NCBI GenBank assembly: GCA_000695325.1
Contig: AVPN01000099.1
Location: forward strand, 24,302-48,644
DNA: 24,343 nucleotides
From: Pleurobrachia bachei
Lineage: Eukaryota > Ctenophora > Tentaculata > Cydippida > Pleurobrachiidae
Direction: 5' to 3'
The translations under genes and the position numbers were made by a program. Numbering within the stretch: the first letter of the stretch is position 1; each line of letters opens with the position of its first letter. Positions 1-12,300 of the stretch are shown one piece after another. Below the pieces are notes generated by a model. That model had not been told where the DNA came from, ran no database searches, and was given only the letters and a program-made list of their open reading frames with translations.

Positions 1-654
1 CGAAAAGTTCTTATACACACGATGAAAAAACTCCGCTTAGAAGACCCAGGTGGAAAGTACTATATTAAAAACAATATAATCCAAGTAGGATAGTATGTTT
101 CTTTAAATACTCAGTTACTCTAGTTTAGTAAGCCCGCTTTAGGTAACTACTGAAGCCTGTTGGCCTTTCAGTCTAGAAGCATTCATATATTTCTATATAT
201 GTATGTAAGTGTAAGAGCGGGTAGGGTCGTATATATTTTTAATCTACATTGACTCTGTTATAAATATTGAAATTGATATTGATATTGATATTGATGTTGG
301 TGTGAGCAAAGTTTAAATCTGGGTGCCTTCCGTGCTAACAATTCATCGATTTTGGCGGTCGAGAGGGCTTTAAGGCTGTCCGTTTGGTTAGCTCTTTGAG
401 AAAATTGTCTTTTCCGGCTCCCAAAAGGTCAATTTTTCTCTCGAGTCTCTGTGGAGGTGTTGTAGTGAATACACAGGGCATCTCTGCGTTAAATTGGTCT
501 TGTGAGAGCGGGGAAAACAAAAGTTTAGTAGCTCAAAGAGCCATTCTGTACCACCTCCAACAATATTGAACAATTCTGTTTATAGTTTCAAAAAATAAGG
601 GGTATATGATCCCGGATAACCAGGATAACCCTAATAGCCCGGATAATTTTTACT
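1..654. other. Non-coding flank or intron, no gene recognised
   Basis: No exon with convincing splice sites or a recognisable protein is visible on either strand. The stretch is AT-rich. It holds a short TTGATA-type simple repeat near 265-300 and a weak inverted pair (gctctttgag near 392, ctcaaagagc near 531). It is probably upstream intron of the RasGEF gene, because the first recognisable exon starts at an acceptor rather than at a start codon. Confidence 0.4.
265..300. repeat. Short TTGATA simple repeat
   Basis: Several consecutive copies of a 6-bp unit (ttgata and close variants) can be read directly. No function is inferred. Confidence 0.7.
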
Positions 655-802
655 AATTGATCGTACAATCAATGCTCATGATAACCCACCTGCTCTTGCA
701 GAATACAGTCTAGATTGGCAACTCTTTGAAAACTCTGACATTGCAATAGTTGATAGTAGTCTTGACAACAGCTTCTTATACTTATTCATTAACAATTGAT
801 AG

Positions 803-983
803 GCCTCAAGCTGGCAGATCTAGGCAGGTGTGATACGGTTGATACAATGTTATCGGATGGAGTGTTTCGGGGTGCTCATATATTCAAGGGGTGTAGCCGG
901 CATAGCAGCCTTAAAGAATGGCTATCACCCAGTTCATCTTGTGACATCCGCTCAGTGAGACGTGATGTTGAATCATTTCCAAG
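803..983 (+). pseudogene. Duplicate copy of a RasGEF-gene exon, one base shorter than its twin
   Basis: An exon-like block bounded by an AG acceptor and a gtaaga donor. It encodes nearly the same about 60 residues as 2133-2314 (ending ...RRDVESFP). At its 5' end it reads gcctc where the twin reads gctctc, so it is 181 rather than 182 nt and the entry phases differ. Only one of the two copies can follow a given upstream exon in frame. Which one is functional cannot be settled because the upstream exon is not in the window. It may be a dead duplicate or an alternative exon. Confidence 0.45.
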
Positions 984-1047
984 GTAAGACGTCATGTTGC
1001 ATCATTTCCAAGGTGAGTAGACGTGATGTTGAATCATTTCCAAGGTG
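957..1047 (+). repeat. 29-bp minisatellite, short allele (about 3 units)
   Basis: Tandem copies of a unit of the form gagacgtgatgttgaatcat + ttccaaggt. The first unit is the last 27 bases of the exon plus the first two bases of the 5' splice site, so every unit carries a potential splice donor (aag|gtaaga or aag|gtgagt). Confidence 0.85.
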
Positions 1048-1138
1048 ATAAAATATTTCTGTATTTTGGGACTTTCTGGCATAGGAGGCATTTTTTCTTC
1101 GTTTCTCCCTCTGCTCTCTGTCCTTTCTCTCTCCCCCC

Positions 1139-1920
1139 AGAAAGAATGGGTCCAGTGGGTGCAGGACCCACTTTTTGGACGGTAAAAGAGAAGAAAGCGG
1201 AAAGGCTATAGTCTAGTCGATTAGCCAAAAAGCGGAAAAATTCAAGCAAAAATACATAAACAATTGAAAAAATTAGTTGATTTTAATGTGAAATTGACCG
1301 AAAACAGCGTGTGTGAACAGAGTCAACCATACTCTAGAGTCTAGAGGCGCCAGAATCGCAACTCCCACGTTTGATGTGTGATTATAATATGGGTACCTGC
1401 GCCTGTACCGCCTGTAGTATTTACAGGTGCACGCGACGCTACAAAACGATTATTATTATGGTAATTGAATTCTGATAGATAATTGATATCCCCAAATTTT
1501 AAAACCGTTTGGTTTTGTTTGGGCCCCAATTGGGGCCCAAACAAAACCAAACGGTTTTAAAATTTGGGGATATCAATTATCTATCAGAATTCAATTACCA
1601 TAATAATAATCGTTTTGTAGCGTCGCGTGCACCTGTAAATACTACAGGCGGTACAGGCGCAGGTACCCATATTATAATCACACATCAAACGTGGGAGTTG
1701 CGATTCTGGCGCCTCTAGACTCTAGAGTATGGTTGACTCTGTTCACACACGCTGTTTTCGGTCAATTTCACATTAAAATCAACTAATTTTTTCAATTGTT
1801 TATGTATTTTTGCTTGAATTTTTCCGCTTTTTGGCTAATCGACTAGACTATAGCCTTTCCGCTTTCTTCTCTTTTACCGTCCAAAAAGTGGGTCCTGCAC
1901 CCACTGGACCCATTCTTTCT
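1139..1920. repeat. 782-bp perfect palindrome with no spacer (fold-back element?)
   Basis: The two arms of 391 bp are reverse complements around the centre 1529|1530 (gggccccaa/ttggggccc). Several stretches checked base by base show no mismatch or indel. The ends read agaaagaatgggtcc and ggacccattctttct. Each arm has an open frame of 69 codons, the same peptide on opposite strands, with no recognised family. It lies exactly between two copies of a tandem duplication. Candidates are a fold-back or MITE-type element, a head-to-head rearrangement, or an assembly fold-back error. Confidence 0.9.
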
Positions 1921-2640
1921 TCGCCGGGACAATTGATAACTATCAATGCTCGTGATAATCCACCTTCTGCTCTTGTAGAATGACCCTCTATTTGAGGGGC
2001 CCGGGGCCCCAAAGACAATCTAGCTAGGGAACTATGTATTTGAAAAACTCTGACATTGCAATAGTTATTAGTTAATAGAAGTCTTGAAAACAGCTTCTTC
2101 TTATAAGTATTCATTATTTTCCTATTTGATAGGCTCTCAAGCTGGCAGATCTAGGCAGGTGTGATACGGTTGATACAATGTTATCGGATGGAGTGTTTCG
2201 GGGTGCTCATATATTCAAGGGGTGCAGCCGGCACAGCAGCCTTAAAGAATGGCTATCACCTAGCTCATCTTGTGATATCCGATCAGTGAGACGTGATGTT
2301 GAATCATTTCCAAGGTAAGACGTCATGTTGCATCATTTCCAAGGTGAGTAGACGTGATGTTGAATCATTTCCAAGGTGAGACGTGATGTCGAATCATTTT
2401 CAAGGTAAGACGTGATGTTGAATCATTCCCAAGGTAAGACGTCATGTTGAATCATTCCCAAGGTAGGTGAGACGTTGATGTTGAATCATTTCCAAGTTGA
2501 GACGTAATATATTGAATCATTTCCAAGGTGAGACTTCATGTTGAGTAATTTCCAAGGTAAGAAAATGTTTCTGTATTCTGGGACTTTCTGGCATAGCAGG
2601 CATACTTTCTTGGTTTTTCTCTCTGTCCCCTCTCTGTCCT
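1921..2640. repeat. Right copy of the exon-bearing duplication
   Basis: Diverged copy of 655-1138 (see that entry). It includes an extra GC-rich insert with the near-palindrome ggggcccggggcccc around 1997-2011, absent from the left copy, and an expanded minisatellite. It continues into single-copy sequence leading to the next exon at 2714. Confidence 0.75.
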
Positions 2641-5410
2641 TTCTTCTCCCCCATCTGTCACGGGTTCCTTCACATTCCTAATATAAAAGGTAATAATATG
2701 CTATGTGTTGCAGTGACATCTCGGAGCACCCCAAGAAAGTAGGCGAGTTTATTGAAGTGAAGCCAGACCTCGATTACGTTAGGAAAGTCCGGTGCTACCT
2801 TGTCTCAACTCACTTTATTATCGCCAGAGAGAAGGTAAGATAATCGTGAGAAATATAAAAACTGTCCGACCTACCAAACAGAATTCTCGAACTTTCTATT
2901 CCTAACGCAGCTCTCTCCCTAGATATACCGTGATTCGGAGGACCGGCGCCGGTTTGAGGTTGACACCCTGTTAAAACTTGCCGAGCACACGTTCTACTTC
3001 AGTGGGGAGGTGTTGGTTGTGGAGCCGAGGATGGGGAGCGGTATCAGGCGGTATTTTGAGTTGTGCGATGACTCAAGTGTTAGTATTTGGAAGCTGCTAT
3101 TCAGGCAGTCCGCGTGCCTAGGTCCGGACTCCATGGAATGTGGAGAGGAATCGACGCATTCTTTAGACAGCAAACATACATTTTCCCTAGTTGACGAAGG
3201 TATGTATTTGCGTGATTCGCGGCTAGAATATATGGGAGATAGAAAATGAGAGAGAGATGGAAAATAGAGATAGGATAATATACGGAAAGATAGAGAGTTG
3301 GGGAGGGAAGATAGATGAAAGGTTGAGATAGGAGAAAGGAGTTGAAAGGCTACAGTGAAAAGTAAGGTGTAAGATAATATATTATATGATATAAAGCAAG
3401 AGAGAGAGTGAGAGAGATAGAAAGAAAGAAAGAGAGAGGGAGATAGGGAGAGACAGTTCCGAGGACCTCTGTTTACTGCAACATATGCAGACTGCAAGTG
3501 TTGTTGTTGACGTTCCTCTCTCCTTATTGTTGTTCCAGCAGGTCACCTAGATTCTCCTGACGACCTACCATCAGCCCTCTCTCCCCCGGCCTTCTTCTTC
3601 TCACCCCTGGAACGGAAGATGAACTCTTCTTCAATGATGGACGACATTGCAACTCGACTTGATAGGTGAATTATCTAGAGTTTATACTGCTCGATAGGTG
3701 ATTTGTGATTTATCTAGAATTTATAAGCCTCGACTTGTATATTGATAGTTTGATGATATAGAATTTGTGGCTCAATATATACCTACTCTCTGTCCCAAAG
3801 ATTATAGGTGATAGGTCGCTATAAATAGGGTATTATTCTAGAAGGGGAATATTATGTATCCGGCCTAGTGACATATATTTCGATACACGTAATGGTGCGT
3901 GGGGAATCTAAATTCCATTTCATTTGTCTTGATGATGTTACTTGTTATACCCCCTTGTTAAATCACTCTGAATCCTTATACCGCACAATCACTTTGTAAC
4001 AAAGAGTGACTCTGTTTAACGTAGCCCTGGATACCTGCCCGTAGTAAGCTTAGACAGCTGTCATATCATATTGAATATCGGTAAAAGTATGGTACTTTCG
4101 AGAAGCCTTGTCTCGAGTTCAAGGCTTCTTGAAAGTACCATACTTTTACCGGTATATTCCATCGGTATAGTTAGTTTTTGCCAAGTTAGACTGCCACTTG
4201 AACAAAACAAATACAGGGTGATCTGGAGCTTTTACCAGATATAAACTAGTGGTTTTGTTAACTTGCTAGTTTCACTCATAAGCGATCGTCAGAACAATTC
4301 GTTACGTTATTACTATTATCTCTACAGACTGTTTGCCGGTGGTGTTTATTCATTATCTGATATAATACCCTTTCTTCTTGTCTAGATCTGGCCAGAAAGG
4401 GCTGATGAAGTCGAAACACTTGTGTTGCTCTGAGAACTGTCTTCTTGATATCTCTCACAGGTAGGTACAGTGTGTGTCATTGAACTTGTATATTATCCAC
4501 CTCTCTTTTAACTACAATTCACCAATCACCAATAGTCCAATATTTTTCAAAAACACCACTACTTTGGGCATTCAACCACTCCCAATATCCTATACAGTGA
4601 CGAGTTCCTTGGTAAAAGGAGGAGGATATCCTCGTGTGTTCCAGTTCGAAAAGAGGAAGAAGAAGAGGTGCCTGGAAAGGCTGAAGATCCACTGCTAGGT
4701 GTGGCGGAGGGGAGCAAGAAGCGGGTTGTCTTCCTCAAGTCCGTTCAGAAGTCATTCTATAAGAAGTTGTTACCCGGTGGAGGGGCTAGCTCATGCAGGT
4801 AAAGGTCGTTGCTATGTGGCTACTATGTGGTTGATGAGTGGTTGTTATGTGGTTGCTATATGGTTGCTAGGTGGTTACTATGTGGTTGCCATGTGGTTAC
4901 TATGTGGTTGCTAGGTGGTTGCTATGTGGTTTAGTTGTTGTCTGGTGGAGGGGCCAGCTCATGCAGGTAAAGGGCGGCAGATCACTTTTTATCTTTAACC
5001 TAGGGCTTTTGTCATTGTTATCAGATATGGTTGTAGTTTGCCGTGTTCAACCCTGTCTCTCTCCCCGCGTTAGAACAAGGTTGTTATGTGGTTCGGGAGT
5101 CGTGACTTTTGAGTTACTTTTGAGTCACATTATCCTGGCTTTTTATTACACTTCGGACCCCAACCTGCCTACCGTATTAATATTTGTTGTGCCTAATGGT
5201 AATTCTAAAGAATCAGCTGGAATAGTAGTAACCAGTATATCTGACTAGGTCGTAGGTTTTTAACAACTGTAGTAGTAGCCTGTCTGCATATCTTCCTAAC
5301 TCTCCTCGCAGGAAGTCTGCTGATGACATGACGCTTCGTCCCACCCCGTCCTACCCTCTCTCCGCCAAGGAATCCTACAATCCCGCCAACAGGTAATATA
5401 GGGTGAGAGA

Positions 5411-5496
<86 letters not shown>

Positions 5497-7374
5497 GATA
5501 GAAAGACAGTTCCGAGGACCTCTGTTTACTGCAACATATGCAGACTGCAAGTGTTGTTGTTGACGTTCCTCTCTCCTTGTTATTATTGTTGTTCCAGCAG
5601 GTCACCTAGATTCTCCTGACGACCTACCATCAGCCCTCTCTCCCCCGGCCTTCTTCTTCTCACCCCTGGAACGGAAGATGAACTCTTCTTCAATGATGGA
5701 CGACATTGCAACTCGACTTGATAGGTGAATTATCTAGAGTTTATACTGCTCGATAGGTGATTTGTGATTTATCTAGAATTTATAAGCCTCGACTTGTATA
5801 TTGATAGTTTGATGATATAGAATTTGTGGCTCAATATATACCTACTCTCTGTCCCAAAGATTATAGGTGATAGGTCGCTATAAATAGGGTATTATTCTAG
5901 AAGGGGAATATTATGTATCCGGCCTAGTGACATATATTTCGATACACGTAATGGTGCGTGGGGAATCTAAATTCCATTTCATTTGTCTTGATGATGTTAC
6001 TTGTTATACCCCCTTGTTAAATCACTCTGAATCCTTATACCGCACAATCACTTTGTAACAAAGAGTGACTCTGTTTAACGTAGCCCTGGATACCTGCCCG
6101 TAGTAAGCTTAGACAGCTGTCATATCATATTGAATATCGGTAAAAGTATGGTACTTTCGAGAAGCCTTGTCTCGAGTTCAAGGCTTCTTGAAAGTACCAT
6201 ACTTTTACCGGTATATTCCATCGGTATAGTTAGTTTTTGCCAAGTTAGACTGCCACTTGAACAAAACAAATACAGGGTGATCTGGAGCTTTTACCAGATA
6301 TAAACTAGTGGTTTTGTTAACTTGCTAGTTTCACTCATAAGCGATCGTCAGAACAATTCGTTACGTTATTACTATTATCTCTACAGACTGTTTGCCGGTG
6401 GTGTTTATTCATTATCTGATATAATACCCTTTCTTCTTGTCTAGATCTGGCCAGAAAGGGCTGATGAAGTCGAAACACTTGTGTTGCTCTGAGAACTGTC
6501 TTCTTGATATCTCTCACAGGTAGGTACAGTGTGTGTCATTGAACTTGTATATTATCCACCTCTCTTTTAACTACAATTCACCAATCACCAATAGTCCAAT
6601 ATTTTTCAAAAACACCACTACTTTGGGCATTCAACCACTCCCAATATCCTATACAGTGACGAGTTCCTTGGTAAAAGGAGGAGGATATCATCCTGTGTTC
6701 CAGTTCGAAAAGAGGAAGAAGAAGAGGTGCCTGGAAAGGCTGAAGATCCACTGCTAGGTGTGGCGGAGGGGAGCAAGAAGCGGGTTGTCTTCCTCAAGTC
6801 CGTTCAGAAGTCATTCTATAAGAAATTATTACCCGGTGGAGGGGCCAGCTCATGCAGGTAAAAGGGGAAATGTGGTTACCATGTGGTTACTATGTGTTTT
6901 AGTTGTTACCCGGTGCCAGCTCATGCAGGTAAAAAGGGCGGCAGATCACTTTTTATCTTTAACCTAGGGCTTTTGTCATTGTTATCAGATATGGTTGTAG
7001 TTTGCCGTGTTCAACCCTGTCTCTCTCCCCGCGTTAGAACAAGGTTGTTATGTGGTTCGGGAGTCGTGACTTTTGAGTTACTTTTGAGTCACATTATCCT
7101 GGCTTTTTATTACACTTCGGACCCCAACCTGCCTACCGTATTAATATTTGTTGTGCCTAATGGTAATTCTAAAGAATCAGCTGGAATAGTAGTAACCAGT
7201 ATATCTGACTAGGTCGTAGGTTTTTAACAACTGCAGTAGTAGCCTGTCTGCATATCTTCCTAACTCTCCTCGCAGGAAGTCTGCTGATGACATGACGCTT
7301 CGTCCCACCCCGTCCTACCCTCTCTCCGCCAAGGAATCCTACAATCCCGCCAACAGGTAATATAGGGTGAGAGA

Positions 7375-7420
<46 letters not shown>

Positions 7421-9297
7421 AGAGAGATTGTAACTATACAGATATTTTAAACCCCTTAAATTATGACGTCATTTTGAGCTGTCAACACTTGGTGCCCTGA
7501 TCTGTTGACAAATGCTTCATGTTGTAACATGTATCAGTCTGGCTGGAAAGCCGCCAATCTGGCGACAGTCCTGCAGTACCGCAGATGTTTATTATCCCCT
7601 AGAACCCCTACTCTAAATTATGGTCTTTCTTTGGGTAAAACATCTCTTTCCCGGAAAGGGGGAATGATAGAACCTAGTATATCCTCTTCTGAACCCCTAG
7701 CTGACCCCCATACTGGTATAGATCTTATTCCCATCCAATGTTTTATCGTTATCTTACCCTGTATTCTGGACCATGTCGTCATATTGCGATTATCTTCTAT
7801 TCTTCTACCAACCTAACGGCTGTCTGGTTTTTCTTGCTGCGAATATCTAACGGTTTTTCAACAAATACCCTCAGCTGCAGCCTATAATTCACCAGTCACC
7901 AATTCTCGTTCCACGTTCCAATCTTTAACCTATATAAGTAACAGCTATTCCTTTCCATCCCAAACCCTAATTAGGGTTAGCGCAGGAAGGTCCCAAAAAC
8001 TTTTCCCAACCCCAATGAGACCCTTATTTGCCCTAATTTACCCTAATTAGACCCACTGATGCTAACAGTTGTCTAACCCAGTTTTCAGAGATCCCTCCAG
8101 CTGGGAGTGTACAACATCAAACCGGAGCACTTTGCCCAACAACTGACCTATCTGGATCAGAGGTACCTCCTTGCCATGTCGCCCAGAGAACTGCTATACT
8201 GTGAACATGTCATGGATGAATCGGTGAGTCGAGCTTGCATACGACGTCACCCCTTTTATTGCATAACTCCGTGGAGGGTTAGTTTCATTACCAAGAGTGG
8301 AGCACACATCTATAGGGCAGCAAAGAATGACGTGCTGTTTTCCGCATGGGATTGTCACGTCATGTTACGTCATGGGGAGGGTTGCTAATTCTAGACTGGA
8401 GGATAATTAGTTTATAAGGGGATTAGGGGCTGGAGAGACGTCTGGATAAAGATAGAGATGCAAAAGGAAAAGTTACGTAGCTGGCGGTGATGTTAGACCC
8501 ATATTTAGAGGGATGTTTGTGAGTCATTTTGTAAATTGGTCCTCTCAATTTACATCATCGACACAACAAATCCTGTATCACACAGCCACTCACATTCTCT
8601 CTAACTTCTCTCCTCTCTACTTTTCTGTTTCCTTGCGTGATATCACTGGAACGTATTATTCCTAACTCGAGAGAGATATGAGAATGAATCAGGGAGTGAC
8701 AACAATCGAGTGGCCACGTCAGAAAAGAGCCAGCTTTCAACATTCCAGCGTGTTTGTTTGAATTTCTGATATGTTGGGTGATTGCCATGGAAAAGGAGAA
8801 AATATGGAGTGAGCGGGGAGAGAGAGAGAAATAAAGAAATATGAGTGATCATTGAGATTGAGCATGATGGCTCAGAGAAGGTGTTTTAAGATTAAATATT
8901 TAACATCTCTCCACATTCCACAACACGATGAGACTGAGAGAGAGAGGGAGTAAAAACAAGTAAGGGATTTAAAGTAAGGAGAGGATGATTGAGAATGATT
9001 GAGAGGAGTAGGTTTCAGCGGGGTATGCTTGGTATATCCTATTGCTGTAGCTGTGTTGCACTCCACACCAGGCCTCCTTCCTCCCACATAGTTAGAGCGG
9101 GGCGTGGCTATGTGCGTGTGTGTGTAGGTGGGTATGTGGGGAAGTACTGGGTTATTATGTACATTTCTCTCTCTCTCCCATTCCCTGTCTCTCTCTCTCC
9201 CTTACTTCCCTCTCTTGCTTTCTCCTCTTACTCGACCCTCCTCGTGACCATCTTACTAATTGCTTGCAACCCCGGCCCTATCAATTTGTGCTCTCTT

Positions 9298-9361
<64 letters not shown>

Positions 9362-12300
9362 CACTCACACACTTAGTTACACTAGTTTCTTTTTCTCTTC
9401 TTTCCTTATTCAGTTCTCTCTCAACTTCCAGGCTGCCAGCATCTCTTACACATAAGTGAGTGTCTGTTTGGTGTTGACTGTTGTCACTATAATAAAGTTT
9501 GATAAGAGGGAGGGAGATAGGGAAATAGACAAAGAGAGAGGGGGAGAGAGGGAGGGAGAGAGAAAGAAAGAGAAAGAAAGAGAGACTGCGGACTGCCGCA
9601 GCACCGGTATTACAATTTATCTCCCTTCCTCGTACGTCAGTAACACTAGGCCGTGCGTCACACCACACACTCTCCCCCTCTCAGTGTCGCGACTTGCCCA
9701 ACATCAGACAGGCTGTATCTTTCTTCAACAGAATATCAATGTTATCTGCCCAGTTGGTCCTACTGGAAACAACACCCAGGGCTCGGGCCCGTCTTATCAG
9801 ATATCTCATATCGGTGAGTAGGTGGGGGATAAGCAGCTCTCTAGTAGTAGTGACATGAAATGTGCTGTTTATTAATTGTACATGTTTTTTTCAGGTTGCA
9901 GAAAAGCTAAGGCAAATGGGTAACTATAGCTCACTACGGGCTATCATTGCGGGCCTTCAAAGCAACCCAATTTATCGTCTAGAGACCACTTGGAAATTGG
10001 TAATGACCCAAATTACTTAAATTCTCATAACACCTCATTAAACGATGTACTTTCTCTGAATATCATCTCTTCTTAGATCAAGGGACAGTCTCGGAAATCG
10101 TTCAATAGTCTCGTGGAAATATGGAGGCATACAAACAACTACGAGTAAGTAGGACGCGAGCGACAAACGACCGAGATGTAGGGGTAGGCGCGCAAGAAAA
10201 GACGCGCACTTTGGGTTTCGGTTCAGTCAGACTTCCGGCTGGACCCGTCGTGTTTAGGTTGTGTCAGTGCAGTGTACACACTCCACACTCACATAGGCCA
10301 CAGCTGAGGTAGTTCTCACTTCTTATGATTCGATTTAGGCTTGTGTAGGGATAAAGTTAAACACATTTGTCATTCTAGACCTCAACCCACTCACGTTTCA
10401 TTTTGTCTAAATACGCATACGTGCATTGTTGTAAGCACAGCAGCAATAATATGTTTATAACTATCCGTTATTATATGCTAACCTATCACTCCATCTCTCG
10501 TAGCTCATGTCAAGTATAGCTATCTACAGTGATTCGGGGGCCTCCCCATTTTGTATCGATTGCACTGCTGAGACTCTAACCCGTTATTCCTTCATCTTCT
10601 CTAACATCTCTGCTACAGACATCATCAATGGGAATCTAACTACTAACAACTATGCCGGAGTGATATTCCCAGGGGGTAGAGACACCCCTTACCACGAGAA
10701 ACTGAGAGGAACTGGAAATGTTAATATTCGGAAGTTTGTGGAATCTGGCGGGTGGTATTTGGGATTCTGTGCGGGTAGTTACTACGGTGCATCTCACATT
10801 GAGTTTGCAAAGGGAGACCCCTCTATGGAGATAGAGGCAGAGAGGGAGTTAAAGTTTTATCTTGGGACTGCGGTGGGTCCGGTATACCCGGGGTATAGTT
10901 ACCTTGACAACAGTGGAGAGAGAGTGGTTACCATGGAAACTGGAGATGGCACAACCGCTAGGGTTTATTATAACGGGGGCTGTAACTTCAGACCGGACAA
11001 TTTGAACGATACGACGGGGTTTAAAGAGTTGTGGAAATATTCTAAAGAGGCAGATAATGTGGGGGCCAAGGTGGCAGCGGTGGGGATGGAGGTAGGGAAG
11101 GGTCGAGTGGTCCTGTGTGGTACCCATCCAGAGGTGTCTGCCGCCCAGTTAGACAATATTCAACACAAGAAGGAGGTTATTGAAGAAATGAAGAGAGTTG
11201 ATAAAGAACGGTTTACTGTATTGGATAGTATTTTCAAATTTCTTCAAACAAACAGTTGATCATGTACTAGATAGTATTTTTAAATTTCTCAATAAAATAT
11301 CGGACAGTTCTCTATCAACTAATTGTGCCAGTGAAACACTATACAGACCCAATCAGGCTGCCAGCATCTCTTACACATAAGTGAGTGTCTGTTTGGTGTT
11401 GACTGTTGTCACTATAATAAAGTTTGATAAGAGGGAGGGAGATAGGGAAATAGACAAAGAGAGAGGGGGAGAGAGGGAGGGAGAGAGAAAGAAAGAGAAA
11501 GAAAGAGAGACTGCGGACTGCCGCAGCACCGGTATTACAATTTATCTCCCTTCCTCGTACGTCAGTAACACTAGGCCGTGCGTCACACCACACACTCTCC
11601 CCCTCTCAGTGTCGCGACTTGCCCAACATCAGACAGGCTGTATCTTTCTTCAACAGAATATCAATGTTATCTGCCCAGTTGGTCCTACTGGAAACAACAC
11701 CCAGGGCTCGGGCCCGTCTTATCAGATATCTCATATCGGTGAGTAGGTGGGGGATAAGCAGCTCTCTAGTAGTAGTGACATGAAATGTGCTGTTTATTAA
11801 TTGTACATGTTTTTTTCAGGTTGCAGAAAAGCTAAGGCAAATGGGTAACTATAGCTCACTACGGGCTATCATTGCGGGCCTTCAAAGCAACCCAATTTAT
11901 CGTCTAGAGAGCACTTGGAAATTGGTGAGAGCACGAATCACTTAGTTTATCATAACACCTCATTATAAGATGTACTTTCTTTGAATATCATCTCTTCTTA
12001 GATCAAGGGACAGTCTCGGAAATCGTTCAATAGTCTCGTGGAAATATGGAGGCATACAAACAACTACGAGTAAGTAGGACGCGAGCGACAAACGACCTAG
12101 ATGTAGGGTTGGGCGCGCAAGTAAAGACGCGCACTTTGGGTTTCGGTTCAGTCAGACTTCCGGCTGGACCCGTCGTGTTTAGGTTGTGTCAGTGCAGTGT
12201 ACACACTCCACACTCACATAGGCCACAGCTGAGGTAGTTCTCACTTCTTATGATTCGATTTAGGCTTGTGTAGGGATAAAGTTAAACATATTTGTCATTC

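Larger units (their letters stand above)
655..1138. repeat. Left copy of a tandem duplication around a RasGEF-gene exon
   Basis: This block is a diverged copy of about 1921-2640. It has the same intron, the same exon, the start of the 29-bp minisatellite and the same pyrimidine-rich tail, in the same order. The two copies are separated exactly by the 782-bp palindrome at 1139-1920. The right copy carries about nine minisatellite units, this one about three. Confidence 0.8.
3451..5503 (+). repeat. Tandem segmental duplication, copy A (about 2 kb, four RasGEF exons)
   Basis: Holds exons 3542-3665, 4386-4460, 4598-4798 and 5312-5392 and their introns. Copy B is 5504-7427, offset 2059 bp over most of its length and about 1964 bp at the last exon because the intronic TATGTGGTTG minisatellite is longer in copy A. 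Identity is close to 100% in introns as well as exons. The joining points are GA microsatellites. Confidence 0.95.
5504..7427 (+). repeat. Tandem segmental duplication, copy B
   Basis: Second copy of 3451-5503, ending in another GA tract at about 7367-7427. The copies differ mainly by a shorter minisatellite, a 6-bp insert near 5579 and a handful of substitutions. Confidence 0.95.
9380..11356 (+). repeat. Tandem triplication, unit 1
   Basis: Contains RasGEF exons 9685-9813, 9895-9999 and 10077-10144 plus the nested BPL_N gene 10507-11259. Unit 2 (11357-12661) begins at the base equivalent to 9429 and unit 3 (12662-about 14670) at the base equivalent to 9380, so the units have different ends. 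Confidence 0.9.

Noticed and set aside
1341-1718. Two identical 69-codon open frames on opposite strands
   Set aside because: They are the same sequence read from the two arms of the palindrome; no codon-use or domain evidence of a gene.
2994-3497. 167-codon minus-strand frame rich in Ser/Leu
   Set aside because: It is the shadow of the GA-rich repeat and of a plus-strand RasGEF exon; low-complexity only.
7505-7816. 103-codon plus-strand frame in the RasGEF intron
   Set aside because: No recognisable motif, no phase-compatible splice borders found, and the flanking exons join in frame without it.
9430-9454. Short exon-like block between an AG and gtgagt at the start of each triplication unit
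   Set aside because: It would place an in-frame TAA in the RasGEF frame, while direct joining of 8223 to 9685 keeps frame and domain order.
9228-9668. Long frames rich in Ser/Leu or Arg/Glu on both strands, also at 5375-5605, 9456-9821 and 11381-11746
   Set aside because: Translation of CT/GA microsatellites, present on both strands; not proteins.
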